Assembly: GCF_033042135.1 (NCBI RefSeq)
Contig: NZ_WBXM01000003.1
Location: 392,911-456,910, forward strand
From: Haloechinothrix sp033042135
GTDB lineage: Bacteria > Actinomycetota > Actinomycetes > Mycobacteriales > Pseudonocardiaceae
DNA length: 64,000 bases
Direction of reading: 5' to 3'
Both the position numbers and the translations under genes were made by a program. Under the pieces are notes generated by a model that was given only the letters and a program-made list of their open reading frames with translations, was not told where the DNA came from and did no database searches. Positions 40,849 through 49,491 of this stretch are shown one piece after another (the first letter of the stretch is position 1; the number at the start of each line of letters is the position of its first letter).

Positions 40849-40856
40849 GCCCGCCG

Positions 40857-41684
40857 GTGTCCACCGATCGGCGACCCGAGGTGCTGACGCACAAGACACC
40901 TCGGGTCGCTGCGGCCCGGCGGCTGATGACCAGGGCAGGCAGGCGGGAGGTAGGCGCCTTTCTCGCCGAAGGAGTCCAGCCGGTGCGGGAGGCTTTGCGG
41001 GCAGCGGAACGAGTACGCGAGATTTTCGCCACCGCCACGGCCGCCGAACGTCACCCGGAGCTGCTCCGCAGCGCGGCCGAGCAGGGGGTCACCGTCTCCC
41101 GGATCACCGACCGTGCCGGTGAGCTGCTCTCGGAGACCGTCACCCCGCAGGGCGTGGTGGCGGTGTGCGACACCGTCGAGGTCCCGCTGTACCGGGCATT
41201 GCCCGGCTCGGCCCGGCTGGTCGCGGTGCTGGCGGGTACGTCCGATCCCGGTAACGCCGGTACGGTGATCCGCACTGCCGACGCGGCCGGTGCCGATGCC
41301 GTGGTGCTGACGGGGGATACAGTGGACGTGCACAACGGCAAGTGTGTCCGGGCTTCGACGGGTAGCGTGTTCCACATCACCGTCGCGCGCGCCGCCGGGG
41401 TGAGCGAGGCCGCTGAGGCGTGTCGCCGCGTCGGGCTGCGGGTCATCGCCGCCGACGGTGCCGCTTCGACCGACCTGCGTACGTTGCAGCGTGACGGCAC
41501 GCTCGCCGAGCCGGTGGCGTGGGTGTTCGGCAACGAAGCACACGGCCTCGACAGCGCGGCCCTTGCCGCCGCCGACACCGCCGCACGCGTCCCGATCTAC
41601 GGCGGGGCGGAAAGCCTGAACCTCGCGAGTGCCGCCGCGGTCTGCCTGTACGCGAGCGCGATGGCCGCGCCGCCGTCTCGGTAA
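40857..41684 (+). CDS. TrmH-type (SPOUT) RNA 2'-O-methyltransferase
   Basis: 275 residues from GTG 40857, 8 nt after rplT. An N-terminal L30e-like substrate-binding domain (about 20-110, FLAEGVQPVREALRA) precedes the SPOUT domain with its three motifs: TSDPGNAGTVIRTADAAG, VFGNEAHGLD and YGGAESLNLASAAAVCLY. The last forms the knotted SAM site. Probably methylates a ribose in 23S rRNA. M. tuberculosis Rv1644 (tsnR) is in the same place; thiostrepton resistance is not implied. Confidence 0.92.
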   Translation: MSTDRRPEVLTHKTPRVAAARRLMTRAGRREVGAFLAEGVQPVREALRAAERVREIFATATAAERHPELLRSAAEQGVTVSRITDRAGELLSETVTPQGVVAVCDTVEVPLYRALPGSARLVAVLAGTSDPGNAGTVIRTADAAGADAVVLTGDTVDVHNGKCVRASTGSVFHITVARAAGVSEAAEACRRVGLRVIAADGAASTDLRTLQRDGTLAEPVAWVFGNEAHGLDSAALAAADTAARVPIYGGAESLNLASAAAVCLYASAMAAPPSR

Positions 41685-41785
41685 GGCACGGCCGGACGGG
41701 GAGGGCCGGTCGGTCAGACCCACGGACGATGCGGCACTATCTGGGGTAGTTGCGCAGCAGTGTCAAGGAGTGGTGAGCCAGGGCG

Positions 41786-42853
41786 ATGCCAGGATCAGAC
41801 GAGACACAGGGCGGCGAGCCGGGGTCGGTACTCGCCGAGGAGACCCTCACCGCCGCCGTGGACAGCGCCGCCGCGGATTTCGCCGGAGCGTCGGACCTGG
41901 ACGAGCTGGCGGCGGTCAAGCCTGACCACTTGGGGGAGCAGTCTCCGGTGCTGCAGGCAAGGAGGCGGATCGGCGCGCTTCCCAAGGAGGAGCGGGCCGA
42001 GGCGGGTCAGCGGGTGAACGCGGCTCGGGAAGCGATCCAGGCCGCTTTCGACACGCGGCACGCGGAGTTGACCGCTGAGCGGGAGCAGCGGGTGCTGCGC
42101 GAGGAAGCGGTGGACGTCACGCTGCCATGGGACCGGGTGCCGCGCGGCGCGCGGCACCCGGTGATCACCCTCGCCGAGCGCATCAGCGACGTGTTCGTCG
42201 GCATGGGCTACGAGGTCGCCGAAGGTCCCGAGTTGGAGGCGGAGTGGTTCAACTTCGACGCGCTCAACTTCGGTAAGGACCACCCGGCCCGCCTGATGCA
42301 GGACACGTTCTACGTGGCACCCGAAGGCTCCCGGCTGGTGATGCGGACCCACACCTCGCCGGTGCAGGTGCGGACCATGCTGCACCGCGCACCGCCGGTG
42401 TATGTGGTGTGCCCCGGCAGGACCTACCGCACCGACGAGCTGGACGCCACCCACACCCCGGTGTTCCACCAGATCGAAGGTCTCGCGGTGGACGAGGGCA
42501 TCACTATGGCGCACCTGAAGGGGACGTTGGACGCATTCGCGCGGGCGATGTTCGGCGAGAACGCGGTCACCCGGCTGCGCCCCGACTTCTTCCCGTTCAC
42601 CGAACCGTCGGCCGAGGTCGACGTGTGGTTCGCCGAGCGCAAGGGCGGCGCGGGTTGGGTCGAGTGGGGTGGCTGCGGCATGGTCGATCCCAACGTGCTG
42701 CGCGCGTGCGGGATCGATCCCGAGGTGTACTCCGGGTTCGCGTTCGGGATGGGGCTGGAACGGACGCTGCAGTTCCGCAACGGCCTCCCGGATATGCGTG
42801 ACATGGTCGAGGGTGACGTGCGGTTCACCCTCCCCTTCGGAACGGAGGCGTGA
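41786..42853 (+). CDS. pheS: Phenylalanine--tRNA ligase alpha subunit
   Basis: 355 residues. An N-terminal coiled coil (about 20-100) for tRNA binding is followed by the class II catalytic domain: motif 1 HPVITLAERISDVFVGMGYE, motif 2 PGRTYRTDELDATHTPVFHQ and motif 3 FAFGMGLERTLQFRNGLPDM. ATG 41786 is the first start in frame (a TGA lies 12 nt earlier); AAGGAG is 15 nt upstream, an unusually long spacing. pheT starts directly after its stop. No T-box or Phe-rich leader is seen in the 101-bp gap before it. Confidence 0.96.
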   Translation: MPGSDETQGGEPGSVLAEETLTAAVDSAAADFAGASDLDELAAVKPDHLGEQSPVLQARRRIGALPKEERAEAGQRVNAAREAIQAAFDTRHAELTAEREQRVLREEAVDVTLPWDRVPRGARHPVITLAERISDVFVGMGYEVAEGPELEAEWFNFDALNFGKDHPARLMQDTFYVAPEGSRLVMRTHTSPVQVRTMLHRAPPVYVVCPGRTYRTDELDATHTPVFHQIEGLAVDEGITMAHLKGTLDAFARAMFGENAVTRLRPDFFPFTEPSAEVDVWFAERKGGAGWVEWGGCGMVDPNVLRACGIDPEVYSGFAFGMGLERTLQFRNGLPDMRDMVEGDVRFTLPFGTEA

Positions 42854-45394
42854 GTGCGACTTCCTGCGAGCTGGCTGACCGAGCATCTCGCGCTGGGCGA
42901 GGGTGTGACCCAGCAGCAGCTGGCCGACGCGTTGATCGGGGTCGGGATCGAGGTCGAGGAGGTGCACTCCCTCGACGCAGTGACCGGCCCGCTCGTGGTC
43001 GGCATGGTGATCGAAGTCACCGAGTTGACCGGTTTCAACAAGCCGATCCGGTACTGCCGCGTCGACGTGGGGGAAACCGCTGCGGAGACCACCACCGGGC
43101 TGGGTTTCGAGGTCACCGAGCGCAACTTCGCCGACCAGCAGTACACCCGCGGTATCGTGGCGGGGGCCACTAACTTCGCCGAGGGTGATCTCGTGGTGGT
43201 CGCGTTGCCTGGGGCGGTATTGCCGGGTGGCTTCGCCATCTCGGAACGCGAGACCTACGGACACCGCAGCGAGGGCATGATGTGCTCGGTGCGTGAGCTC
43301 GGGCTCGGCGAGGACCACAGCGGTATCCTCGTGCTCGATCCGGGAAGCGCGCTCCCCGGCGACGACGCCCGCTCCGTGCTTGGGCTCGAGGATGCGGTGT
43401 TCGAGGTCGAGCCCACGCCCGACAAGGGGCACGCGATGTCGGTTCGCGGGTTGGCGCGGGAGCTGTCCTGCGCGTTCGACGCGCCGTTCGGTGACCCTGC
43501 GCAGCGCGAGCTGGAACCCGCCGACGGCCACGCCTGGCCGGTGCGGATCGAGGATCCCAACGGATGTAGCCGCTTCACGATTCGTCGTGTGTCCGGTCTG
43601 GACCCGAACGCGCCGTCGCCGTGGTGGTTGCGTCGCAGGCTGCTGCTTGCGGGCATCCGGTCGATCTCGCTGGCGGTGGATGTCACCAACTACGTGATGC
43701 TCGAGCTCGGTCAGCCGCTGCACGCCTTCGACACGGAGCAGGTGAGCGGTGGTCTTGTGGTGCGCCGCGCCAAGGATGGGGAGTCGCTGGTCACCCTGGA
43801 CGGGGAGAACCGCGAGCTGGACCCGGACGACGTCGTGATCGCAGACGACAGCGGGGTGATCTCGCTGGCGGGCACTATGGGTGGTGCGAGCACCGAGATC
43901 GGTGCCGGTAGCACGGATGTGCTGCTGGAGGCGGCCCACTGGGATCCGGCGTCGATCAGCCGGACAGCCCGCAGGCACAAGCTGTACTCGGAAGCGGCGA
44001 AGCGGTTCGAGCGGTTCACCGATCCCGCGGTCCCGCCTGTCGCCGTGGAGCTCGCGGCCGAGCTGTTAAGACGATACGGCGGCGGCACCGTCGAGGCTGG
44101 ACGGACCGACGAAGGTGATGTACCCGCCATGCCGCCGGTGTCGATGCCGATTGACCTGCCGGATCGCACCGCGGGGGTACGCTACGCGCGCGGGGTGACG
44201 GCGCGCAGACTGACGCAGATCGGGTGCAAGGTCAGTATCAGTACCGGGGACGACGGTACGGCCATGGTGACCGCTGAGCCGCCGTCGTGGCGCGGGGACC
44301 TCACCCGGCCCGCGGACTTGGTCGAGGAGGTGCTGCGGCTGGAAGGCTACGACAGCATCCCTTCCACGTTGCCGCCTGCCCCGGCGGGAAGCGGGTTGAG
44401 CGAAGCGCAGCGGCGGCGTCGGAGTGTCGCGCGGGCGCTCGCCGAGGCGGGGTACGTCGAGGTGGTGCCGTTCCCGTTCGTCGCGCGTACCGTCTGGGAC
44501 GACTTCGGGCTCGCCGAGGACGACCCGCGCAGGAACACCGTGTCGGTGCTGAATCCTCTGGAGTCCGATAAGGACCAGTTGGCGACCACGCTGCTGCCCG
44601 GGCTGCTGGATGCGGCGAAACGGAACGTCTCACGTGGCTTCCGCGACCTGTCACTGTTCCACCTCGGACGCGTCGTGGCACCGACGAAGCGGGTCGACGC
44701 CGCCCCGGATCCGGCCGTGGACCGGCGGCCGAGCGACGAGGAGGTGGCCGAGCTGGAGGCCGCGGTGCCGGACCAGCCGGTCCACATCGCCGCCGTGCTC
44801 ACCGGTCAGCGTCGTCGTGCCGGGTGGTGGGGCGCAGGCGAGGCCGCAGGCTGGAGTGACGCGGTTGAGGCGGCGCGTACTGTCGCGGCGGCGGCCGGGG
44901 CTGAGCTCGACGTGCGTGCCGCGGCGACGATGCCTTGGCATCCGGGGCGGTGCGCGGCGCTGCTGGTCGAGGGCATCACCGTCGGCCACGCGGGCGAGCT
45001 GCACCCCACCGTGGTCGAGAGGCTGGGACTGCCGAAGCGCGCCGTGGCGATGGAGCTGGACCTGGACGCGATCCCGATCCGCCACCGTAGGCCCGCCCCG
45101 GTGATCTCGCCGTACCCGCCGGTGCTGCTGGACGTGGCGCTGGTTGTCGACGCCGCAGTGCCCGCCGCCGACCTGGCGGAGTCGCTGCGCGCCGGTGGCG
45201 GCGAGCTGCTAGAGGACATACGCCTGTTCGATGTCTACACCGGACAGCAGGTCGGCGAGGGCAACCGCTCGCTCGCGTACAAGCTCCGGTTCCGCGCCCC
45301 GGACCGCACATTGACGGTGGAGGAAGCCACTTCCGCCCGCGACGCAGCCGTCGCCGAAGCAGCCACTCGGCTCGGTGCCACGCTGCGCGGGTGA
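42854..45394 (+). CDS. pheT: Phenylalanine--tRNA ligase beta subunit
   Basis: 846 residues. Domains in order: N-terminal EMAP-like tRNA-binding region (about 40-155), B3/B4 editing domain (about 215-390) that hydrolyses mischarged Tyr-tRNA(Phe), B5 domain (about 410-495), catalytic-like core (about 500-745) and C-terminal ferredoxin-like anticodon-binding domain (about 752-845; PPVLLDVALVVDAAVPAADL). GTG 42854 immediately follows the pheS stop. Forms the (alpha-beta)2 enzyme with PheS. Confidence 0.96.
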   Translation: MRLPASWLTEHLALGEGVTQQQLADALIGVGIEVEEVHSLDAVTGPLVVGMVIEVTELTGFNKPIRYCRVDVGETAAETTTGLGFEVTERNFADQQYTRGIVAGATNFAEGDLVVVALPGAVLPGGFAISERETYGHRSEGMMCSVRELGLGEDHSGILVLDPGSALPGDDARSVLGLEDAVFEVEPTPDKGHAMSVRGLARELSCAFDAPFGDPAQRELEPADGHAWPVRIEDPNGCSRFTIRRVSGLDPNAPSPWWLRRRLLLAGIRSISLAVDVTNYVMLELGQPLHAFDTEQVSGGLVVRRAKDGESLVTLDGENRELDPDDVVIADDSGVISLAGTMGGASTEIGAGSTDVLLEAAHWDPASISRTARRHKLYSEAAKRFERFTDPAVPPVAVELAAELLRRYGGGTVEAGRTDEGDVPAMPPVSMPIDLPDRTAGVRYARGVTARRLTQIGCKVSISTGDDGTAMVTAEPPSWRGDLTRPADLVEEVLRLEGYDSIPSTLPPAPAGSGLSEAQRRRRSVARALAEAGYVEVVPFPFVARTVWDDFGLAEDDPRRNTVSVLNPLESDKDQLATTLLPGLLDAAKRNVSRGFRDLSLFHLGRVVAPTKRVDAAPDPAVDRRPSDEEVAELEAAVPDQPVHIAAVLTGQRRRAGWWGAGEAAGWSDAVEAARTVAAAAGAELDVRAAATMPWHPGRCAALLVEGITVGHAGELHPTVVERLGLPKRAVAMELDLDAIPIRHRRPAPVISPYPPVLLDVALVVDAAVPAADLAESLRAGGGELLEDIRLFDVYTGQQVGEGNRSLAYKLRFRAPDRTLTVEEATSARDAAVAEAATRLGATLRG

Positions 45395-45398
45395 GCAG

Positions 45399-45453
45399 TG
45401 GGGCTGAACGTGACGTTCTGTGCCCTAGAAGGAACGAATGCCACGTTCGGCTC
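45399..45453 (+). repeat. Left 55-bp inverted repeat flanking the AbiEi-like gene
   Basis: Begins TGGGGCTGAACGTGACGTTC (45399-45418), which is the exact reverse complement of 46561-46580. Over 55 bp the left and right copies match at 48 positions. The 149-bp gap 45395-45543 holds no other feature I see. Confidence 0.8.
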
Positions 45454-45543
45454 CGGCCGGGGTCGTCCACAAGGGCGCTAGGTGTCCACACCGGCGGAGT
45501 ACCGGGCTAGCCGCCCAGGGGTGGTCGGCGCGATGCTGCGGGT

Positions 45544-46497
45544 GTGCCTCGACGAAAGCCAGTCGATTGGGATGCAGTCTCGGTCGCCGCGCAGCACCGG
45601 ATTCTCACGCGGCGGGAGTTACACGCCCTCGGCGTGACCCAGAAGATGATCTGGCGGCGCACCTGTACGGGAGGGCCGTGGCGCCTGTTGCTTCCCGGTG
45701 TGGTGATGTTGTGCAACGGCACACCGACGTGGATGCAGCGTATCCACGGCGCGTTGCGCTACGCCGGGGCGGGAGCTGTGGTCAGCGGCGCGACGGCGTC
45801 GTACCTGCACGGCTTGCGGCAGGTTGATGCCGAGCAGCAGGTGCACCTGCTGGTTCCGGAGCGCAGCCAGCCGAACTCCTGCGGGTTCGTACTGGTCGAG
45901 CGGACCACGAGGATGCCGCGCAGTCTCGATCGTCAGGGGTTTCCTACGGCCGAGGTCACCAGGGCGGTGCTGGATGCCGCGCGGCGGCTGCGCGATACCT
46001 CCGCGGTGACGGCGCTGCTGGCCGAGGCGGTACAGGTCGGGCTGACCACACCGGAACGTCTGTCTGTCGAGCTGGAGGCAGGCTCCATTCGTGGCTCGGC
46101 ACGACCACGGTCGGCGCTGCGGAGCATCAGCCGTGGTGCCCGGTCGGTTCCGGAGGCCGACGCCATGCGGCTGGCGGTACGGGCGCAGCTGCCCCCACCG
46201 CGATGGAACGTCCGGCTCCGGCTCACTACCTGCGGCCGCATCGTCGTGCCGGACGCATGGTTCGACGACGTCGGGTTGGCGTGGGAGATCGATTCGTACC
46301 AATGGCACCTGAGCCCGGCCGGGTACGCGCGCACGGTGGAGCGACACTCCTCGATGACTGCCGCAGGCATCGTCGTGCTGCACACGTTGCCCGCGCGCCT
46401 GCGCAGCCACCCCGCCGCCGTCGTCGCCGAACTGCGCGCGGCGTACGAGCAGACCGCCCAGCGTCCTCGCCCGGACGTGATCGTCGACCCGGCCTGA
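45544..46497 (+). CDS. AbiEi-like winged-helix / DUF559-like nuclease-fold protein
   Basis: 317 residues. The N-terminus (about 15-95) resembles AbiEi-type antitoxin domains: a winged helix (RILTRRELHALGVTQKMIWR) followed by GPWRLLLPGVVML and the actinobacterial pattern GAVVSGATASYLHGL. The C-terminus (about 235-310) resembles DUF559/Vsr-fold endonuclease domains: VPDAWFDDVGLAWEIDSYQWH, then RHSSMTAAGIVVLHTLPARL. An Asp and a Glu-x-Asp pair are placed as in that fold, so nuclease activity is possible. No AbiEii toxin gene is adjacent. GTG start without a clear Shine-Dalgarno. Flanked by 55-bp inverted repeats. Confidence 0.75.
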   Translation: MPRRKPVDWDAVSVAAQHRILTRRELHALGVTQKMIWRRTCTGGPWRLLLPGVVMLCNGTPTWMQRIHGALRYAGAGAVVSGATASYLHGLRQVDAEQQVHLLVPERSQPNSCGFVLVERTTRMPRSLDRQGFPTAEVTRAVLDAARRLRDTSAVTALLAEAVQVGLTTPERLSVELEAGSIRGSARPRSALRSISRGARSVPEADAMRLAVRAQLPPPRWNVRLRLTTCGRIVVPDAWFDDVGLAWEIDSYQWHLSPAGYARTVERHSSMTAAGIVVLHTLPARLRSHPAAVVAELRAAYEQTAQRPRPDVIVDPA

Positions 46498-46525
46498 GTG
46501 CGCCGGTCCCGTCGAGGGGGAGGGA

Positions 46526-46580
46526 GAGCTGAACGTGGCTTTCGTGCCGTCTACGGCGCTGAACGTCACGTTCAGCCCCA
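46526..46580 (-). repeat. Right 55-bp inverted repeat flanking the AbiEi-like gene
   Basis: Reverse-orientation copy of 45399-45453, with 20 identical outer bases and 28 of 35 inner bases. The copy is itself partly palindromic (GCTGAACGTGGC ... GTCACGTTCAGC), so it may also act as the terminator between the two convergent genes here. A partial third copy (GGAGCTGAACGTG) begins at 47156. Confidence 0.8.
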
Positions 46581-46593
46581 CACCGCCCGGGGA

Positions 46594-47088
46594 TCAGCGC
46601 AGCGGCTTGCCGTACCAGCGGTCGGCTTGGGTCGAGCCGTTGTAGTCGGCGATCTCGGTGTAACCGTGTGCGGTGTACAGCGTGCGGGCTTCGGTGAGAT
46701 CGCTGCGGGTATCCAGCACGACGCGCTGGGCGCCGAGCGTGCGCGCGTGCCGCTCGGCGGCATCGAGCAAGGCCTGCCCGAGACCGCGCCGCCGGTGCGA
46801 TTGGCGCACGAACATGCGCTTGATCTCGCAGGTCTCGGCATCCAGGAGGCGGACGCCGATGCAGCCTGCCGGAGTATCCGAGGCATATGCCACCAGCAAC
46901 GCGCCACGGGGCGGCGCCAGGTCGCGGCCGGGCTGCTCGGCGACCGATTCGGCGAGTTCCTGCTCGGACGGGACGCGGTGCAGTTCACGAGCCATGATCT
47001 CACCGACGTACTCGCGCAGCAGGCCCATCGCCTCGGGACTGCTCGGCTCGACTGGCTGGATGGCATAGGCGGTCTCGTTCCGGCTCAC
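46594..47088 (-). CDS. GNAT-family N-acetyltransferase
   Basis: 164-residue single-domain acetyltransferase. The acetyl-CoA site is EIKRMFVRQSHRRRGLGQAL (about 88-107), followed by RVVLDTRSDLTEARTLYTAH and GYTEI, the order seen in small GNATs that modify amino acids or small molecules. Substrate unknown. Convergent with the AbiEi-like gene, divergent from argC. Confidence 0.88.
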   Translation of the reverse strand: MSRNETAYAIQPVEPSSPEAMGLLREYVGEIMARELHRVPSEQELAESVAEQPGRDLAPPRGALLVAYASDTPAGCIGVRLLDAETCEIKRMFVRQSHRRRGLGQALLDAAERHARTLGAQRVVLDTRSDLTEARTLYTAHGYTEIADYNGSTQADRWYGKPLR

Positions 47089-47202
47089 GTAGTGAGCATG
47101 ACAGGCCTGTCGAGGCGTTTTCGCGCCACCGACGCGCGACGCCCTCGCTCACCGTGGAGCTGAACGTGTGGCGTCCGGCCCCACCCCCAGTTTGAGTGAA
47201 GT

Positions 47203-47222
47203 TGCATGGTGATGCATACTTA
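47203..47222 (+). promoter_or_regulatory. argC promoter: Putative ArgR operator and -10 of the arg operon
   Basis: TGCAT (47203-47207) and ATGCA (47212-47216) form a palindrome with a 4-bp centre, followed by the AT-rich TACTTATTCG. This is the only AT-rich patch nearby and resembles ARG-box half-sites. The -10-like CATACT (47215-47220) ends 7 nt before the argC ATG, so the operator overlaps the promoter and the mRNA may be leaderless. Confidence 0.55.
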
Positions 47223-47227
47223 TTCGT

Positions 47228-48271
47228 ATGACGGTACAGGTGGCTGTGGCCGGTGCGAGCGGGTACGCGGGAGGCGAGCTCCTGCGGCTGCTGCTGGCAC
47301 ACCCTGCGGTGGAGATCGGCGCGCTGACGGCGGGGGGCAACGCGGGCACGTTGCTCGGTGAGCACCACCCGCAGCTGATCCCGCTCGCCGAACGACGCCT
47401 CCAGGAGACCGAGTCCGGGGTGCTCGCAGGCCACGACGTGGTGTTCCTGGCGTTGCCGCACGGGCATTCGGCGGAGCTTGCCGCACAGCTCGATGACGGC
47501 ACCGTCGTCATCGACCTCGGCGCCGACCACCGGCTGACCGACCCCGAGGCCTGGCAGCGGTGGTACGGCGGTGAGCACGGCGGTGCCTGGCCGTACGGCC
47601 TTCCCGAGCTGCCGCTGGCTGGCGGCTCACGGCAGCGCGAGCAGCTCCGCGGCGCGGGACGCATCGCCGTTCCCGGCTGTTACCCCACGGGCGGCTCGCT
47701 GGCGCTGGCTCCCGCACTCGGTGCGGGTCTGGTCGAACCCGAGGCCACACTGGTGTCGGTCACCGGCACTTCGGGCGCGGGCAAGAGCCTCAAGCCTCAC
47801 CTGCTGGCAGCGGAGGTGATGGGCTCGGTGAGCGCCTACGGTGTCGGCGGCGCCCACCGGCATACCCCGGAGCTGATCCAGAACTTCGGCGCCGCGGCGG
47901 GCACGAGCGTGCGCGTGTCGTTCACCCCCGTGCTCGCGCCGATGCCGCGCGGCATCCTGACCACCGCCACAGCTGCGGTGCGGGAGGGCGTCGACGCCGT
48001 GAGCGCGCGAGCGGTGTTCGAGAAGGCCTACCGCGACGAGCCCTACGTGCACCTGCTCCCGGAGGGAACGTGGCCGGCCACGGCATCGACGCTGGGCTCG
48101 AACCATGTGCTGCTCCAGGTCACAGTGGATCTCGACGCCGGGACGCTCGTGGCGGTTTCCGCGATCGACAACCTGACCAAGGGCACAGCGGGTGGTGCGG
48201 TGCAATCCATGAACCTCGCGCTCGGGCTCGACGAGACGTCCGGGCTACCAGTGACGGGAGTGGCCCCATGA
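47228..48271 (+). CDS. argC: N-acetyl-gamma-glutamyl-phosphate reductase
   Basis: 347 residues. NADPH-dependent reduction of N-acetylglutamyl phosphate to the semialdehyde, step three of arginine synthesis. Rossmann start VQVAVAGASGYAGGELLRLL, catalytic Cys in PGCYPTGGSLAL (about 155) and active-site GVGGAHRHTPEL are present. First gene of argCJBDFRGH, placed directly after the ArgR-like operator. Confidence 0.96.
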   Translation: MTVQVAVAGASGYAGGELLRLLLAHPAVEIGALTAGGNAGTLLGEHHPQLIPLAERRLQETESGVLAGHDVVFLALPHGHSAELAAQLDDGTVVIDLGADHRLTDPEAWQRWYGGEHGGAWPYGLPELPLAGGSRQREQLRGAGRIAVPGCYPTGGSLALAPALGAGLVEPEATLVSVTGTSGAGKSLKPHLLAAEVMGSVSAYGVGGAHRHTPELIQNFGAAAGTSVRVSFTPVLAPMPRGILTTATAAVREGVDAVSARAVFEKAYRDEPYVHLLPEGTWPATASTLGSNHVLLQVTVDLDAGTLVAVSAIDNLTKGTAGGAVQSMNLALGLDETSGLPVTGVAP

Positions 48272-49491
48272 GCTCAGTGGACGCACCCGGTACCGGGCTG
48301 ACCCCGGTTCCTGTCGACGGGGTCGATGTCACCGCTGGCGTGACCGCCCCGGCAGGGTTTCGGGCCGCCGGCATCGCGGCCGGGATCAAGGAGGACGGGC
48401 GGGATCTCGCGCTCGTCGTCAACGACGGGCCGAGCCTGGCCGCCGCTGGGGTGTTCACCCGCAACGCCGTCAAAGCGGCGCCCGTGTTGTGGTCCCGGCA
48501 GGTGTTGCGGGAACGGAGGCTCCGCGCGGTGGTGCTCAACTCGGGGTGCGCCAACGCCGCCACCGGCCCACTCGGTTTCCAGGACACCCACGCAACCGCC
48601 GAGAAGGTGGCCGAGGTACTGGATACCGGTGCGATCGAGGTGGCGGTGTGCTCCACCGGACTGATCGGCGAGCGGCTGCCGATGGACGCCGTGCTCGGCG
48701 GTATCGTCCGCTGTGCCGGGGAACTCTCGGCCGGGCAGCACGCAGCCTACGAGGCCGCCGACGCGGTACGGACCACCGACGGCAAGCCCAAGCAGGCCGC
48801 GTTGCGGCACTCGGCAGGCTGGACGATCGGGGGGTTCGCCAAGGGAGCGGGCATGCTCGCCCCCAACATGGCGACGATGCTGTCGGTGATCACCACCGAC
48901 GCCAAACTGGACGGTGACGTGCTGGACAGCGCGCTGCGCACGGCGAGCGGTGCCACCTTCGAGCGGCTCGACGTCGACGGCGGCACCTCGACCAACGACA
49001 CCGTGTTGCTGCTGTCCTCCGGCGCCAGCGACGTGGTGCCGGAGGCCGGGGAGTTCACCGCCGCGCTGTCCGAGGTGTCGCTGAGCCTGGTGCGGCAGTT
49101 GCAGGCCGACGCGGAAGGTGCCACCAAGCTGGTGGACATCGTGGTGCGCGGCGCACGCAGCGAGGCCGACGCGGTCCAGGTCGGTCGTACGGTCGCGGAG
49201 GACAACCTGGTCAAGACAGCGCTGTTCGGCTCGGACCCGAACTGGGGCAGGGTCGCGATGGCGGTCGGGCGCAGCCAGGCCGAGGTCGACCCCGACCGGC
49301 TGGCGGTGACGCTGAACGGCGTGTCGCTGCTCGCCGGGGGCGAGCCGGTCGGCGACCGCGCCGCCGCCGACCTCACCGGTACCCGCGTGGAGATCGTCAT
49401 TGATCTCGGTATCGGTTCAGGAACGACTCGGATCTACACCACTGACCTGTCGCACGACTACGTCGAAGAGAACAGCGCTTACTCGTCATGA
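48268..49491 (+). CDS. argJ: Glutamate N-acetyltransferase / amino-acid acetyltransferase ArgJ
   Basis: 407 residues from ATG 48268, which overlaps the argC stop (ATGA). Self-cleaving Ntn-type enzyme: the processing site is in KGAGMLAPNMATMLSVITTD, cut before the Thr that becomes the nucleophile of the beta chain. It moves the acetyl group from N-acetylornithine to glutamate, making the acetyl cycle self-sustaining. Ends DYVEENSAYSS, the typical C-terminus. Confidence 0.96.
   Translation: MSSVDAPGTGLTPVPVDGVDVTAGVTAPAGFRAAGIAAGIKEDGRDLALVVNDGPSLAAAGVFTRNAVKAAPVLWSRQVLRERRLRAVVLNSGCANAATGPLGFQDTHATAEKVAEVLDTGAIEVAVCSTGLIGERLPMDAVLGGIVRCAGELSAGQHAAYEAADAVRTTDGKPKQAALRHSAGWTIGGFAKGAGMLAPNMATMLSVITTDAKLDGDVLDSALRTASGATFERLDVDGGTSTNDTVLLLSSGASDVVPEAGEFTAALSEVSLSLVRQLQADAEGATKLVDIVVRGARSEADAVQVGRTVAEDNLVKTALFGSDPNWGRVAMAVGRSQAEVDPDRLAVTLNGVSLLAGGEPVGDRAAADLTGTRVEIVIDLGIGSGTTRIYTTDLSHDYVEENSAYSS

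Noticed and set aside
41685..41785. T-box or Phe-rich leader peptide before pheST
   Set aside because: Only 101 bp is available; no T-box sequence and no run of Phe codons. The AAGGAG/GTG at 41773 opens a frame with no Phe cluster. The tyrS upstream region was also checked without success.
41795..43978. 727-codon open frame opposite pheS/pheT
   Set aside because: Spans the junction of two well-supported genes on the other strand; shadow of codon bias.
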